NCBI RefSeq assembly: GCF_905397285.1
Contig: NZ_CAJPUX010000003.1
Location: forward strand, 186,001-250,000
DNA: 64,000 bases
Direction of reading: 5' to 3'
Source of the DNA: Cupriavidus plantarum
GTDB lineage: Bacteria > Pseudomonadota > Gammaproteobacteria > Burkholderiales > Burkholderiaceae
The position numbers and the translations under genes are program-made. The notes below the pieces were generated by a model that ran no database searches, was not told where the DNA came from, and saw nothing but the letters and a program-made list of their open reading frames with translations. Shown one piece after another: positions 20,583 through 29,900 of the stretch (its first letter is position 1; every line of letters begins with the position of its first letter).

Positions 20583-22238
20583 ATGAGCGAAACGAAGCCC
20601 ATGACAATTCTTCACGCCGAGCCCCTGCTCTCGATCCGCGACCTGTCCATCGCCTTGCCCGCCGGCGGGGATCGGCCCTACGCGGTACGCGATATCTCCT
20701 ACGACCTGCATGCCGGCGAGATCCTGTGCATCGTCGGCGAATCCGGTTCCGGCAAGTCGATGAGCGCGAACGCGATCATGGGCCTGTTGCCGCCGTATCT
20801 GAAGCCCGAGCGCGGCCAGATCCTGTTCCGGGGCCGCGACTTGCTCGCGCAGGACGAGAACACGCTGCTCGGCATGCGCGGCAAGGACATCGCGATGGTG
20901 TTCCAGGAGCCGCTGTCCGCGCTGAATCCCGTCATGACGATTGGCGACCAGATCGCGGAAGTCATGCGCGTGCATCGCGAGTATCCGGGCGAGGCCCGCG
21001 CGCGCCGCGTGCTCGAGTTGCTGGCATTCGTGGGCTTACCGGACCCGGCCACGATCGTGCACAGCTATCCGTTCCGCTTGTCGGGCGGCCAGCGCCAGCG
21101 CGTGGTCATCGCGATGGCGCTGGCGCTGGAGCCGGCGTTGCTCATCGCTGACGAGCCCACCACCGCCCTCGACGTCACCACGCAGGCGCAGATCCTCGCG
21201 TTGATCCGCCGCATTCAGGCTGAGAAGGGCATGGGTGTGATGTTCGTCACGCACGACTTCGGCGTGGTGGCGGAAATCGCGGATCGCGTCGCGGTGATGG
21301 AGAAGGGCGTGCTCGTCGAACTCGGCACCGCGGAGCAGGTGCTTAACGACCCCCGGCATCCCTACACGCGCCGCCTGATCGGCGCGGTGCCGCACGGCCG
21401 CGCGCGCGACGGCGCCCATGCGGACGATGGCACGGTGCTGGAAGTGCGCAACCTACGCAAGACATATGTTTCCGGCGGCGGGCTGTTCGCGAAGAAACGC
21501 GTGACCCATGCCGTCGACGACGTGAGCTTCCGGGTGCGCCGCGGCGAGACGCTCGGCATCGTCGGCGAATCGGGCTCGGGCAAATCGACCATCGGCAAGT
21601 GCCTGCTCAAGCTGACCGGCGTCGATGCGGGGGAAATTCTCTTCGACGGACACGACCTTGCGCGATTGTCGGAGCGCCAGTTCCGGCCAATGCGCCGCGC
21701 GGTGCAGATGATCTTCCAGGACCCGTTCGCCTCGCTGAATCCGCGCCACACCGTGGGACGCATCATCGCCGACGGTCCGATCGCCAGCGGCGTGCCGCGC
21801 GAGACGGCCTATGCGCGGACGCGCGAACTGCTCGAACTGGTGGGACTGGAGGCCTCGGCCTTCGACCGGTATCCGAACCAGTTTTCGGGCGGGCAGCGCC
21901 AGCGTATCGGCATCGCGCGCGCGCTGGCGCTGGAGCCGCGCGTCCTCGTCGCCGACGAATCGGTGTCCGCGCTCGACGTGTCCGTGCAGGCGCAGGTGCT
22001 CGCGCTGCTCGCCGACCTGCAGAAGCGGCTCGATATCGCGCTGATTTTCATCACGCACGACCTCCGCGTGGCGGCGCAGATCTGCCACGAGGTCATCGTC
22101 ATGCATCGCGGACGCGTGGTCGAGTCAGGGCCGCCCGGGCAGATCTTCGATGCGCCGCGCCATGACTACACGCGCCGGCTGATCGACGCGATTCCCGGCA
22201 AGGAATGGGATCCGACGCGCGTCCGCGCCGCCGCCTGA
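20583..22238 (+). CDS. ABC transporter ATP-binding protein with two nucleotide-binding domains (DppD-DppF fusion)
   Basis: This 551-residue protein joins both ATPase subunits of a peptide-type importer. The first domain has Walker [13 protein letters not shown], signature [11 protein letters not shown] and Walker [13 protein letters not shown]. The second begins at about residue 280 with [24 protein letters not shown] and [12 protein letters not shown]; the Ser after the second-domain catalytic Glu is unusual but seen in related proteins. Each domain ends with an oligopeptide-transporter tail ([11 protein letters not shown] and [11 protein letters not shown]). With the preceding three genes it completes an ABC importer. 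Confidence 0.95.
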   Translation: MSETKPMTILHAEPLLSIRDLSIALPAGGDRPYAVRDISYDLHAGEILCIVGESGSGKSMSANAIMGLLPPYLKPERGQILFRGRDLLAQDENTLLGMRGKDIAMVFQEPLSALNPVMTIGDQIAEVMRVHREYPGEARARRVLELLAFVGLPDPATIVHSYPFRLSGGQRQRVVIAMALALEPALLIADEPTTALDVTTQAQILALIRRIQAEKGMGVMFVTHDFGVVAEIADRVAVMEKGVLVELGTAEQVLNDPRHPYTRRLIGAVPHGRARDGAHADDGTVLEVRNLRKTYVSGGGLFAKKRVTHAVDDVSFRVRRGETLGIVGESGSGKSTIGKCLLKLTGVDAGEILFDGHDLARLSERQFRPMRRAVQMIFQDPFASLNPRHTVGRIIADGPIASGVPRETAYARTRELLELVGLEASAFDRYPNQFSGGQRQRIGIARALALEPRVLVADESVSALDVSVQAQVLALLADLQKRLDIALIFITHDLRVAAQICHEVIVMHRGRVVESGPPGQIFDAPRHDYTRRLIDAIPGKEWDPTRVRAAA

Positions 22239-22296
22239 TACATCACAACGCCACATACAACAACGCGACACACCCTCATATCTGGAGCGACCATAC

Positions 22297-23559
22297 ATGA
22301 AGAACGCCGAACTGCTGCGCCGCAAGGATGCCGCCACCCCACGCGGGGTAGGGGTCATGTGCAACTTCTACGCCGAGCGTGCCGAGAATGCGGAGATCTG
22401 GGACGTCGAAGGCAAGCGGTATATCGATTTCGCGGCCGGTATCGCGGTGCTGAACACGGGTCATCGTCATCCTAAGCTCGTGGCCGCATTGCAGGCGCAG
22501 CTCGAACGCTTTACACATACGGCCTATCAGATCGTGCCGTACGCGAGCTACGTGGAACTGGCCGAACGCATCAACCAGCGCGCGCCGGGCCGCTCGGCAC
22601 GCAAGACGGCCTTCTTCACCACGGGCGCGGAAGCGGTCGAGAACGCGATCAAGATCGCGCGCGCGGCAACGGGCCGCCCCGGGGTGATCGCGTTCTCGGG
22701 CGGCTTCCATGGCCGCACGATGATGGGCATGGCACTCACGGGCAAGGTGGCGCCCTACAAGGTGGGCTTCGGTCCGTTCCCGGGCGAGGTCTATCACGCG
22801 CCGTTTCCGTCGCCGCTCCAGGGCGTGACCGTGGAGGATGCCAGCAAGGCGCTTCAGCATCTGTTCAAGGCCGATATCGATCCACGGCGCGTCGCCGCGA
22901 TCATTTTCGAACCGGTGCAGGGCGAAGGCGGCTTCAACGTGGCGCCGCCCGAGTTCGTGCGCATGCTGCGCGCCGTCTGCGACGAGCACGGCATCCTGCT
23001 GATCGCCGATGAAGTGCAGACAGGCTTTGGCCGCACTGGCAAGCTGTTCGCGATGGAGCATTACGACGTGGCGCCCGACCTCACGACGATGGCGAAGAGC
23101 CTCGCGGGCGGCATGCCCTTGTCGGCAGTATGCGGGCGCGCGGAAGTCATGGACGCCCCCGCGCCCGGCGGGCTCGGCGGCACCTACGCGGGCAATCCGC
23201 TTGCCGTCGCCGCGGCGCTGGCCGTGCTCGACGTGCTCGAGTCCGAACAACTGATTCCGCGCGGCGCGGCGCTGGGCGAGCGGCTCGTGACGCGACTCAA
23301 GAGCCTGAAGCCGCGCGTGCCGCAGATGGCCGAGGTCCGTGGCATCGGCGCCATGGTTGCCGTGGAGTTCCGCCGCGCCGATGGCAGCCCCGATCCCGAG
23401 TTCACGCGCGAGGTCCAGAACCGTGCGCTCGAGCGCGGCCTGCTGCTGCTCTCGTGCGGCGTGTACGGCAACGTCATCCGCTTCCTGTTCCCGCTGACGA
23501 TTCCGGACGCCGTGATGAACGAGGGCCTCGACATCCTCGAAGACGTTCTTACACGATAA
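22297..23559 (+). CDS. gabT: 4-aminobutyrate aminotransferase-like protein (class III)
   Basis: This 420-residue PLP enzyme resembles GabT, which moves the amino group of 4-aminobutyrate (or a similar omega-amino acid) to 2-oxoglutarate. Family motifs seen: GIAVLNTGHRHPKLV, the PLP-phosphate site TTGAEAVENAIKIAR, EPVQGEGGF, the PLP-ring aspartate in LIADEVQTGFGRTG, and the Schiff-base Lys267 in MAKSLAGGMPLS. It sits between the importer and a small cupin gene, all in one direction. No succinate-semialdehyde dehydrogenase gene is adjacent, so the product must be processed elsewhere or the true substrate is another amine such as 5-aminovalerate or beta-alanine. Confidence 0.88.
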   Translation: MKNAELLRRKDAATPRGVGVMCNFYAERAENAEIWDVEGKRYIDFAAGIAVLNTGHRHPKLVAALQAQLERFTHTAYQIVPYASYVELAERINQRAPGRSARKTAFFTTGAEAVENAIKIARAATGRPGVIAFSGGFHGRTMMGMALTGKVAPYKVGFGPFPGEVYHAPFPSPLQGVTVEDASKALQHLFKADIDPRRVAAIIFEPVQGEGGFNVAPPEFVRMLRAVCDEHGILLIADEVQTGFGRTGKLFAMEHYDVAPDLTTMAKSLAGGMPLSAVCGRAEVMDAPAPGGLGGTYAGNPLAVAAALAVLDVLESEQLIPRGAALGERLVTRLKSLKPRVPQMAEVRGIGAMVAVEFRRADGSPDPEFTREVQNRALERGLLLLSCGVYGNVIRFLFPLTIPDAVMNEGLDILEDVLTR

Positions 23560-23577
23560 CTCCACACCGAGACAACG

Positions 23578-23877
23578 ATGACCCGACCCCAGGCAGTCCC
23601 GACCGTGCAGGTCGACAACGAACGCGTGATCGTCACCGAATGGCGCTTCGCGCGCGGCGCGGAAACGGGCCACCACCGCCATGGCTACGACTACGTGGTC
23701 GTGCCGATGACGACCGGCCCGCTGCTGCTGGAAACGCCCGCGGGGCAGGTCACGAGCGAGCTCGTCGCGGGCCGCGCGTACTACCGGTCAGCGGGCGTGG
23801 AACACAACGTGATCAACGGCCACGATGGCGAATGCGTGTTCGTCGAAATCGAGTTCAAGACCGCGCCCGGCGCCTGA
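23578..23877 (+). CDS. Small single-domain cupin protein
   Basis: This 99-residue protein is a single beta-barrel of the cupin type. A HHRHGYDYVVVP stretch near residue 33 gives the first metal-binding motif, and GRAYYRSAGVEHNV gives a late His as in the second motif. It might bind a metal and a small ligand; catalytic or sensing roles cannot be told apart by sequence. It begins 18 bases after the gabT-like gene and is probably co-transcribed. Confidence 0.8.
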   Translation: MTRPQAVPTVQVDNERVIVTEWRFARGAETGHHRHGYDYVVVPMTTGPLLLETPAGQVTSELVAGRAYYRSAGVEHNVINGHDGECVFVEIEFKTAPGA

Positions 23878-23909
23878 CGACCGCACACCAACCTACTATG
23901 CCACCGACC

Positions 23910-24980
23910 ATGCGCGCCTTCTTCTCGGATGACCAGTTATCGCACCAGCCCCGGCAATTCATGCGCGTCGGCCGGCTGTGCGAGCCCACCGACGTCCCCG
24001 CGCGCGCGGCGGCGCTGCAACGCGCGCTGGCCGCGCGGGCGATCGCCGTCACCGCGCCGCCGGACTACGGACGCGCGCCGCTCGAGACGGTCCACAGTCC
24101 CGCCTATCTCGACTTCCTGTCCACGGCCTATGCGCGCTGGACCGCGCTTGCCTCGCCGACGCTCGATCCCGGCATCGAGGTGCTGCCGAACCTGTCGCCG
24201 TACCACAGCGGCCGCATCGACCAGACGCGCCGAGCGCCGTGCCCCTCCGACAGCATCATCGCGCAGACCGGCTATTACCTCGGCGACCTCAGCTGTCCGC
24301 TGGGTCCCCATAGCTGGCGGTCCATCGAGCGGTCCGCCCACAGCGCGGTGGCCGCGGCGCGGCATGTCTCCGCGCCGGACGCGGGCGGGCTTGCCTACGC
24401 GTTATGCCGCCCATCCGGCCATCACGCCCACACGGATCGCGCGAGCGGGTTCTGCTACGTCAACAACTCGGCCATCGCCGCGCAGACGTTGCTCGAACGC
24501 TTCGACAAGGTCGCCGTGCTCGACGTCGACGCCCATCATGGCGACGGCACGCAGCAGATCTTCTATCAGCGCTCCGACGTGATGACGATTTCGCTGCATG
24601 CGGACCCCAACGGCTACTACCCGTTCTACACGGGCTATGCCACGGAACGCGGCCACGGCGCGGGCTACGGCTATAACCTCAATTTTCCGCTGGCGCATGG
24701 CACGGCGGATGCGGGGTTCCTCTCGGCGCTCGACAGCGCGCTGGACGCGCTGCGCGACTATCGTCCGCAGGCCCTCGTGCTCGCGCTCGGCTTCGATACC
24801 TACGAGCACGACCCCATCAGCGTGCTGCGCGTGGGTCTCGATGCCTATCGCGGCATCGGCGAACGCATCCATGCGCTGGGCGTGCCGACCGTGGTCGTGC
24901 AGGAGGGCGGCTACGAGGTCGATGCCATCGGCCTCGCGCTCGAGGCGTTCCTTGCCGGCTTCGTGCCGGCCACCGTCTGA
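23910..24980 (+). CDS. Histone-deacetylase-family amidohydrolase, acetylpolyamine amidohydrolase type
   Basis: This 356-residue zinc enzyme would hydrolyse the amide of an N-acetylated amine. It shows the HDAC catalytic set: RPSGHHAH with the charge-relay histidines, LDVDAHHGDGTQQIF (metal Asp207 and His209), the second metal Asp in LGFDTYEHDP, and the transition-state Tyr in QEGGYEVD. The length and the opening MRAFFSDDQ fit the bacterial acetylpolyamine amidohydrolase group. ATG at 23910 is chosen; another at 23898 adds four residues and neither has a clear ribosome site. Its place beside a GabT-like enzyme suggests polyamine or diamine breakdown. Confidence 0.88.
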   Translation: MRAFFSDDQLSHQPRQFMRVGRLCEPTDVPARAAALQRALAARAIAVTAPPDYGRAPLETVHSPAYLDFLSTAYARWTALASPTLDPGIEVLPNLSPYHSGRIDQTRRAPCPSDSIIAQTGYYLGDLSCPLGPHSWRSIERSAHSAVAAARHVSAPDAGGLAYALCRPSGHHAHTDRASGFCYVNNSAIAAQTLLERFDKVAVLDVDAHHGDGTQQIFYQRSDVMTISLHADPNGYYPFYTGYATERGHGAGYGYNLNFPLAHGTADAGFLSALDSALDALRDYRPQALVLALGFDTYEHDPISVLRVGLDAYRGIGERIHALGVPTVVVQEGGYEVDAIGLALEAFLAGFVPATV

Positions 24981-24998
24981 TCGAACGAGGAGCAAGAT

Positions 24999-26243
24999 AT
25001 GACGACGATGCGGATCGATGGCGACCGGTTGTGGCAATCGCTGATGGCCCTCGCGGAAATCGGGGCCACACCGAAGGGCGGCAACGCGCGGCTCGCGCTG
25101 ACCGCGCTCGATGGGCAGGGGCGGGACCTCGTTACGCGCTGGATGCGCGAGGCGGGGCTGACCGTGACGGTCGACCAGGTCGGCAACATCTTCGGCCGCC
25201 GCGCCGGTCGCAACGACAGCCTGCCGCCGGTCATGACCGGCAGCCATATCGACACGCAGCCCACGGGGGGCAAGTTCGACGGCTGCTTCGGCGTGCTGGC
25301 GGGGCTCGAGGTGATGCGCACGCTCAACGACCGTGGCGTGACGACCGAAGCGCCACTCGAGCTTGCGATCTGGACGAACGAAGAGGGCACGCGCTTCGTA
25401 CCCGTGATGATGGGTTCGGGCGTGTTTGCCGGCAAGTTCCCGCTCGAGGTGGCGCTGTCCGCCACCGACGTGGCGGGCAAGCGGGTGGCGGACGAGCTGC
25501 GTGCGATCGGGTATGCGGGCGAACTGCCGGTGGGTGGCCGCGCGATCGGCGCCTACTTCGAAGCGCATATCGAGCAGGGCCCCATCCTGGAAGCCGAAGA
25601 CAACGTGATCGGCGTCGTCACGGGCTCGCTTGGCCTGCGCTGGTACGACGTGACGGTGACGGGCATGGAGGCGCACGCGGGCCCCACGCCGATGCCGCTG
25701 CGGCGCGATGCGCTGTACGGCGCCACGTTCCTGATGCAGGAGGTCATCCGCATTGCGAATGACTTCGCGCCGCATGGCCGCGGCACGGTGGGCGTGGTGG
25801 ACGTTCATCCGTCGTCGCGCAACGTCATTCCGGGCGCGGTCACGTTCTCGGTCGATCTGCGCCATCAGGACGCGGCCCAACTCGCCGCGATGGATGCGCG
25901 CTTCCGCGACGCCTGCGCGCGGCTGCAATCGGGAGCGACCACGGGCACCGCGCTCGACGTGAAGATCGTCGATGTCCAGTACTTCCCGCCGACACCGTTC
26001 GCGGACGCGCTCGTCGCGCGCGTGCGGGAAGAAGCGGCCCTGCGCGGCTACACGCATCAGGATATCGTGACGGGCGCGGGGCACGATGCGGTGTACATCG
26101 CGAGCGTGGCGCCGACGGCGATGATCTTCGTGCCGTGCAAGGACGGCATCAGCCATAACGAGATCGAGGACGCGCGTCCCGAGCATCTCGCGGCGGGCGC
26201 GAACGTGCTGCTCGGCGCGATGCTGGCGCGGGCGGGTCGGTGA
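24999..26243 (+). CDS. M20-family N-carbamoyl-L-amino-acid hydrolase / allantoate amidohydrolase-like
   Basis: This 414-residue metallohydrolase belongs to the HyuC/AmaB group, which cleaves N-carbamoyl amino acids, N-carbamoyl-beta-alanine, ureido acids or, in some cases, N-acyl amino acids. Motifs: GSHIDTQPTGGKFDG (first metal ligands), WTNEEGTRF (catalytic Glu), EAHIEQGPILE, GMEAHAGPTPMPLRRDA, where the His-Gly-Pro element binds the carboxylate, and GAGHDA near the end. GAGGAG lies before the ATG. It ends the same-direction run that starts at the M20 gene (15557) and meets the acetyltransferase gene tail to tail. Confidence 0.9.
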   Translation: MTTMRIDGDRLWQSLMALAEIGATPKGGNARLALTALDGQGRDLVTRWMREAGLTVTVDQVGNIFGRRAGRNDSLPPVMTGSHIDTQPTGGKFDGCFGVLAGLEVMRTLNDRGVTTEAPLELAIWTNEEGTRFVPVMMGSGVFAGKFPLEVALSATDVAGKRVADELRAIGYAGELPVGGRAIGAYFEAHIEQGPILEAEDNVIGVVTGSLGLRWYDVTVTGMEAHAGPTPMPLRRDALYGATFLMQEVIRIANDFAPHGRGTVGVVDVHPSSRNVIPGAVTFSVDLRHQDAAQLAAMDARFRDACARLQSGATTGTALDVKIVDVQYFPPTPFADALVARVREEAALRGYTHQDIVTGAGHDAVYIASVAPTAMIFVPCKDGISHNEIEDARPEHLAAGANVLLGAMLARAGR

Positions 26244-26261
26244 GACCGCCCCGGTGATGTC

Positions 26262-26771
26262 CTAAGCGGACCCGAGCCGCGTGAGCGCGTCGCCGGTCAC
26301 GCGGCAGATGCGCCAGTCGGGCATCACGTCCGCGCCCATCGCCTCGTAGAAGTCGATCGACGGCTGGTTCCAGTCGAGCACCGACCACTCGAAGCGGCCG
26401 CATCCGCGCGCGACGGCGAGCGACGCGAGATGGCGCAGCAACGCCTTGCCGATGCCATGGCCACGCCATGCGGGCTCGACGAACAGATCCTCGAGGTAGA
26501 GCCCCGGCTTGGCGAGGAACGTCGAGAAGTTATGGAAGAACAGCGCGAAGCCGACCGCCTGCCCGCCTTCGACCTCTGCGATAACGGCCTCGGCATGGGG
26601 CCGCTCGCCGAACAGCGCCTGTTCGATCTTCTCGGGCGTCGCCTCGACGAGATGCGTGAGCTTCTCGTACTCGGCCAGCGCCGAGATCAGGCGGAACAGC
26701 GTTGCGCTATCGGCGGCGGTGGCGGGGCGCAGCGTGCAGGAAGTCGTACCGTTGTGAGCCATGTCGGTCAT
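26262..26771 (-). CDS. GNAT-family N-acetyltransferase, diamine acetyltransferase (SSAT)-like
   Basis: This 169-residue protein has a GNAT acetyl-CoA loop PAWRGHGIGKALL and, after it, FEWSVLDWNQPSIDFYEAMGA, a pattern I connect with the SSAT group of spermidine/spermine or thialysine acetyltransferases, as is YLEDLFVEP before the loop. The acceptor is not proven. Two in-frame ATGs (26771, 26762) differ by three residues. The gene lies 30 bases upstream of miaA's 3' end on the opposite side of its stop codon, so co-transcription with mutL-miaA is likely; it is convergent with the amidohydrolase cluster. Confidence 0.87.
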   Translation of the reverse strand: MTDMAHNGTTSCTLRPATAADSATLFRLISALAEYEKLTHLVEATPEKIEQALFGERPHAEAVIAEVEGGQAVGFALFFHNFSTFLAKPGLYLEDLFVEPAWRGHGIGKALLRHLASLAVARGCGRFEWSVLDWNQPSIDFYEAMGADVMPDWRICRVTGDALTRLGSA

Positions 26772-26801
26772 GTCGGCCTTGGGAAGGGGTTCAGAGAGTC
26801 G

Positions 26802-27752
26802 TCATGCAAACGCGATATCGGCAACCTGCCGCACATAATCGCCCGCAAGGCAGTCCACCGTCACGCGCTCGGGCGTGCTCCGCAGCCACGTAATCTGCCG
26901 CTTGCAGAGTTGCCGCGTGGCGACGATGCCGCGCTCGCGCATCGTGTCGTAGTCGCACTCGCCATCGAGGTACTCCCACACCTGCCGATAGCCCACGCAG
27001 CGAAGCGACGGCAGCCCCGGATGCAGATCGCCGCGCGCGCGCAGGCGCTTGACTTCGTCGATCAGCCCCAGTTCGAGCATCGCATCGAAGCGCGCGGCGA
27101 TGCGCGCATGCAGTACGGCGCGGTCCGACGGTTCCAGCGCAATGACGCGAAAGCGCGCATCGGCACTGCCCGTGAACGTGCGTGCGGCGGCTTCTCGCGC
27201 GAGCAGCGCGGACATCGGTTGTCCCGTCAGGCGATGGATCTCGAGGGCGCGCTGAATGCGCTGCGCGTCGTTGGGCGCGAGCCGCGCCGCCGTGACGGGA
27301 TCGACCTCCGCGAGCATCGCGTGCAGCGCGGGCCAGCCACGCGCGGCCGCGAGCGCATCGAGCTCGGCGCGGATCGCGGCATCGGCGCGCGGCAGATCGT
27401 TGAGCCCCTGTGTCAGCGCCTTGTAGTAAAGCATCGTGCCGCCCACGATCAGCGGCAGGCGGCCACGCGCGCGAATGTCTTCGATCAGCCGTTGGGCATC
27501 CTCGACAAACTGCGCGGCGGAATAGCTGTCGGCGGGATCGACGATATCGATCAGGTGATGGGGCGCCGCATCGAGCTCGGCGCGCGTCGGCTTGGCCGTG
27601 CCGATGTCCATCTCGCGATAGACCAGTGCGGAGTCGAGGCTGATGATCTCGATCGGCGCGCGTTGGGCAAGGGCCAGCGCGGCGGCGGTCTTGCCGGACG
27701 CGGTGGGGCCGAGCAGGCAAACGATCGGAGGGTGTTGCACGGGTGCGCTCAC
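26802..27752 (-). CDS. miaA: tRNA dimethylallyltransferase
   Basis: MiaA transfers a dimethylallyl group to A37 of tRNAs that read codons beginning with U. The 316-residue protein has the P-loop [30 protein letters not shown] (substrate phosphate site), the GGTMLYY motif and a C-terminal zinc-free helical part. The start is GTG at 27752, which overlaps the mutL stop as GTGA, giving a length equal to E. coli MiaA (316). This start also fits the usual mutL-miaA coupling. Confidence 0.97.
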   Translation of the reverse strand: MSAPVQHPPIVCLLGPTASGKTAAALALAQRAPIEIISLDSALVYREMDIGTAKPTRAELDAAPHHLIDIVDPADSYSAAQFVEDAQRLIEDIRARGRLPLIVGGTMLYYKALTQGLNDLPRADAAIRAELDALAAARGWPALHAMLAEVDPVTAARLAPNDAQRIQRALEIHRLTGQPMSALLAREAAARTFTGSADARFRVIALEPSDRAVLHARIAARFDAMLELGLIDEVKRLRARGDLHPGLPSLRCVGYRQVWEYLDGECDYDTMRERGIVATRQLCKRQITWLRSTPERVTVDCLAGDYVRQVADIAFA

Positions 27753-29773
27753 TGGCCGCGCAGGAATAGCCGATCGAGCTCCGCGACCGATAACTGCACC
27801 CAGGTGGGCCGGCCGTGATTGCACTGATCGGCGCGCTCGGTCTGCTCCATCTCCCGCAGCAACGCGTTCATTTCCTCGACCGTAAGCTTGCGGTTCGCCC
27901 GTACGGCACTGTGGCATGCCAGCGTGGCCAGTAATTCGTTCTGCCGTTCGACGAGCACGCGCGAGCCGCCGTAGGCATGAAGGTCGCGCAGTACGTCGCG
28001 CGCCAGCGCCTCGGCATCGGCCTGCTTGAGCAGCGCGGGGATCGCGCGCACGGCGAGTGTGGTCGGCGAGACCGGCGCGATATCGAAGCCCAGCTGGCGC
28101 AGCGTGTCCTGATGCTCCTCGGCGGCGCCGATTTCCACCGCGCTCGCTGGCAGCGTCACGGGAATCAGCAGCGGCTGCACCGCCAGCTCGCGCTCATCGA
28201 GCGCCGTCTTGATCTGCTCGTACAGGATGCGCTCGTGGGCGGCATGCATATCGACGAGCACAAGCCCGCGCGCGTTCTGCGCGAGCACGTAGATGCCGTG
28301 CAGTTGCGCGATCGCGTAGCCGAGCGGATGCGCGTCATCCGCGCCTGCGCCGTCCTCCACGCCGAAGCCGGGTGCGCGGCCGGGTCCCGAGACGCGTCCC
28401 ATGCCGTCGAGCAGCCCGGGCGGATCGTCCGCGCGCGCGGCCTGCGCATCGGCCAGCCATGCCGGCGGGCGCGACGCGGGCAGATACCCGCCCGCGCCCA
28501 CTTCGGAAACGGCTCCGCCGTTGCCCGCGTAGCCACGGCCGCCGCCCGTGGCGTCACGGACCATGCCGAGGTACGCCTGGCGCGGCTGCGCGATGCCGAG
28601 CTCGGTCTGGCGGCCCGCGGAGTAGTTGATCCACTGCGGCGCAGCGCCGGCACCCGGTCCGGCGCCGCCGATCGGCCGCGCCGCGGGCATCGGCATCCCG
28701 CCCGCAAGACCGTCCGCTCCCGCATCGGTATGCAGGCTGTCGCCCTGTTCGCCAGCCTGCCGCGCCAGGCAGCGCTGCACCGCGTGATAGACGAACTGAT
28801 GCACCGCGCGCGATTCGCGGAAGCGCACCTCGATCTTGGACGGGTGCACGTTCACATCCACCATCTCGGGCGGCAGGTCGAGGCACAGCACGTACGACGG
28901 AAACCGGTCGCCATGCAGCACGTCCTGATAGGCGCTGCGCACCGCATGGTTCAACAGCTTGTCCCGTACGAAACGGCCATTGACGAAGAAGTACTGCTGG
29001 TCCGGCCTGCCGCGCGAGGCGGTAGGCAGGCCCGCAAAGCCGTACAGATGCAGCGTGCCGGCTTCCTCGTCCAGCGGCAGGCGCGCCCGCGCGAACTCGT
29101 CGCCGAGCACCTGTGCCGTGCGCGTGGCCACGTCGCCCGCGTTCCAGTGTTCGAGCGGCTTGCCGTTGTGGTGGACAGAAATCGTGACGTCGGGCCGCGC
29201 CAGCGCGACGCGCCGGACCATCTCGAGGCAGTGGCCAAGCTCCGTTTGTTCCGATTTGAGGAACTTTCTGCGCGCTGGCGTGTTGAAGTACAGGTGCTGC
29301 ACGTCGACCATCGTGCCGACACCGCCCGACGCCGGTTGTAATTGTCCGGAGTCGGCGCTGACCTGCGATGCATGCGGCGCGTCCGCGGTGCGGCTGGTCA
29401 GCACGAGGTGGGAGACGGATGCGATCGAGGCCAGCGCCTCGCCGCGGAAGCCGAGCGTCAGCACGGCCTCGAGTTCGTCGAGGGAGGCGATCTTGCTCGT
29501 GGCGTGGCGCATCAGCGCCACCGGCAGTTCGTCGGCCGGGATGCCGCAGCCGTTGTCCGTGATGACGATGCGCCGGACGCCGCCTTCCTCGAGCCGGATG
29601 CCGAGCTGGCTCGTGCCCGCGTCGAGCGCGTTTTCGAGCAGTTCCTTGACCACGGAGGCCGGCCGCTCCACGACTTCGCCGGCGGCGATCTGGCTGATCA
29701 GCTGGTCGGGTAAGGGCCGGATGGGCCGCGCAGGCTGGGCGCGTTGGGCGGATGGGGAGGCGTCGGCTGGCAT
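27749..29773 (-). CDS. mutL: DNA mismatch repair protein MutL
   Basis: MutL couples MutS mismatch recognition to strand removal. The 674-residue protein has the GHKL ATPase motifs at its N-terminus ([27 protein letters not shown]), a long variable linker, and a C-terminal dimerisation domain. The C-terminal domain includes [12 protein letters not shown], which fits the DQHA(X)2E(X)4E metal-endonuclease motif, with ACHSAVRA and QCNHGRPTW as matching later motifs, so nicking activity is expected, as in MutH-lacking bacteria. Start at ATG 29773: no other start precedes the conserved IRPLPDQLI. The -10 box TATAAT lies only seven bases upstream. Confidence 0.97.
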   Translation of the reverse strand: MPADASPSAQRAQPARPIRPLPDQLISQIAAGEVVERPASVVKELLENALDAGTSQLGIRLEEGGVRRIVITDNGCGIPADELPVALMRHATSKIASLDELEAVLTLGFRGEALASIASVSHLVLTSRTADAPHASQVSADSGQLQPASGGVGTMVDVQHLYFNTPARRKFLKSEQTELGHCLEMVRRVALARPDVTISVHHNGKPLEHWNAGDVATRTAQVLGDEFARARLPLDEEAGTLHLYGFAGLPTASRGRPDQQYFFVNGRFVRDKLLNHAVRSAYQDVLHGDRFPSYVLCLDLPPEMVDVNVHPSKIEVRFRESRAVHQFVYHAVQRCLARQAGEQGDSLHTDAGADGLAGGMPMPAARPIGGAGPGAGAAPQWINYSAGRQTELGIAQPRQAYLGMVRDATGGGRGYAGNGGAVSEVGAGGYLPASRPPAWLADAQAARADDPPGLLDGMGRVSGPGRAPGFGVEDGAGADDAHPLGYAIAQLHGIYVLAQNARGLVLVDMHAAHERILYEQIKTALDERELAVQPLLIPVTLPASAVEIGAAEEHQDTLRQLGFDIAPVSPTTLAVRAIPALLKQADAEALARDVLRDLHAYGGSRVLVERQNELLATLACHSAVRANRKLTVEEMNALLREMEQTERADQCNHGRPTWVQLSVAELDRLFLRGQ

Positions 29774-29780
29774 GCGGGCA

Positions 29781-29786
29781 ATTATA
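29781..29786 (-). promoter_or_regulatory. Perfect -10 box seven bases before the mutL start
   Basis: TATAAT on the minus strand sits at 29786-29781, and the ATG at 29773. A transcript starting seven bases downstream would begin on or next to the ATG. A matching -35 is weak. The gap to divergent dedA is 127 bases. Confidence 0.6.
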
Positions 29787-29900
29787 CGTGCGCGTCCGAA
29801 CATTCTTGGGCAGCGCCACCGCGCGCGGCAGGGTCGCAAGTGCGCTGGCGGCCCGGCCGCTCTTGTATGATGGGCACCTTCATCTGGAGTGAGGACTGAT

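Noticed and set aside
22276..23682. Long open frame antisense to the gabT-like gene
   Set aside because: It tracks the complement of a clear aminotransferase gene and shows only Arg/His-rich low-complexity translation.
23898..23909. Upstream ATG as the start of the acetylpolyamine amidohydrolase
   Set aside because: Neither ATG has a ribosome site; the downstream one matches the family opening (MRAFFSDDQ), so I used it, but the other is not excluded.
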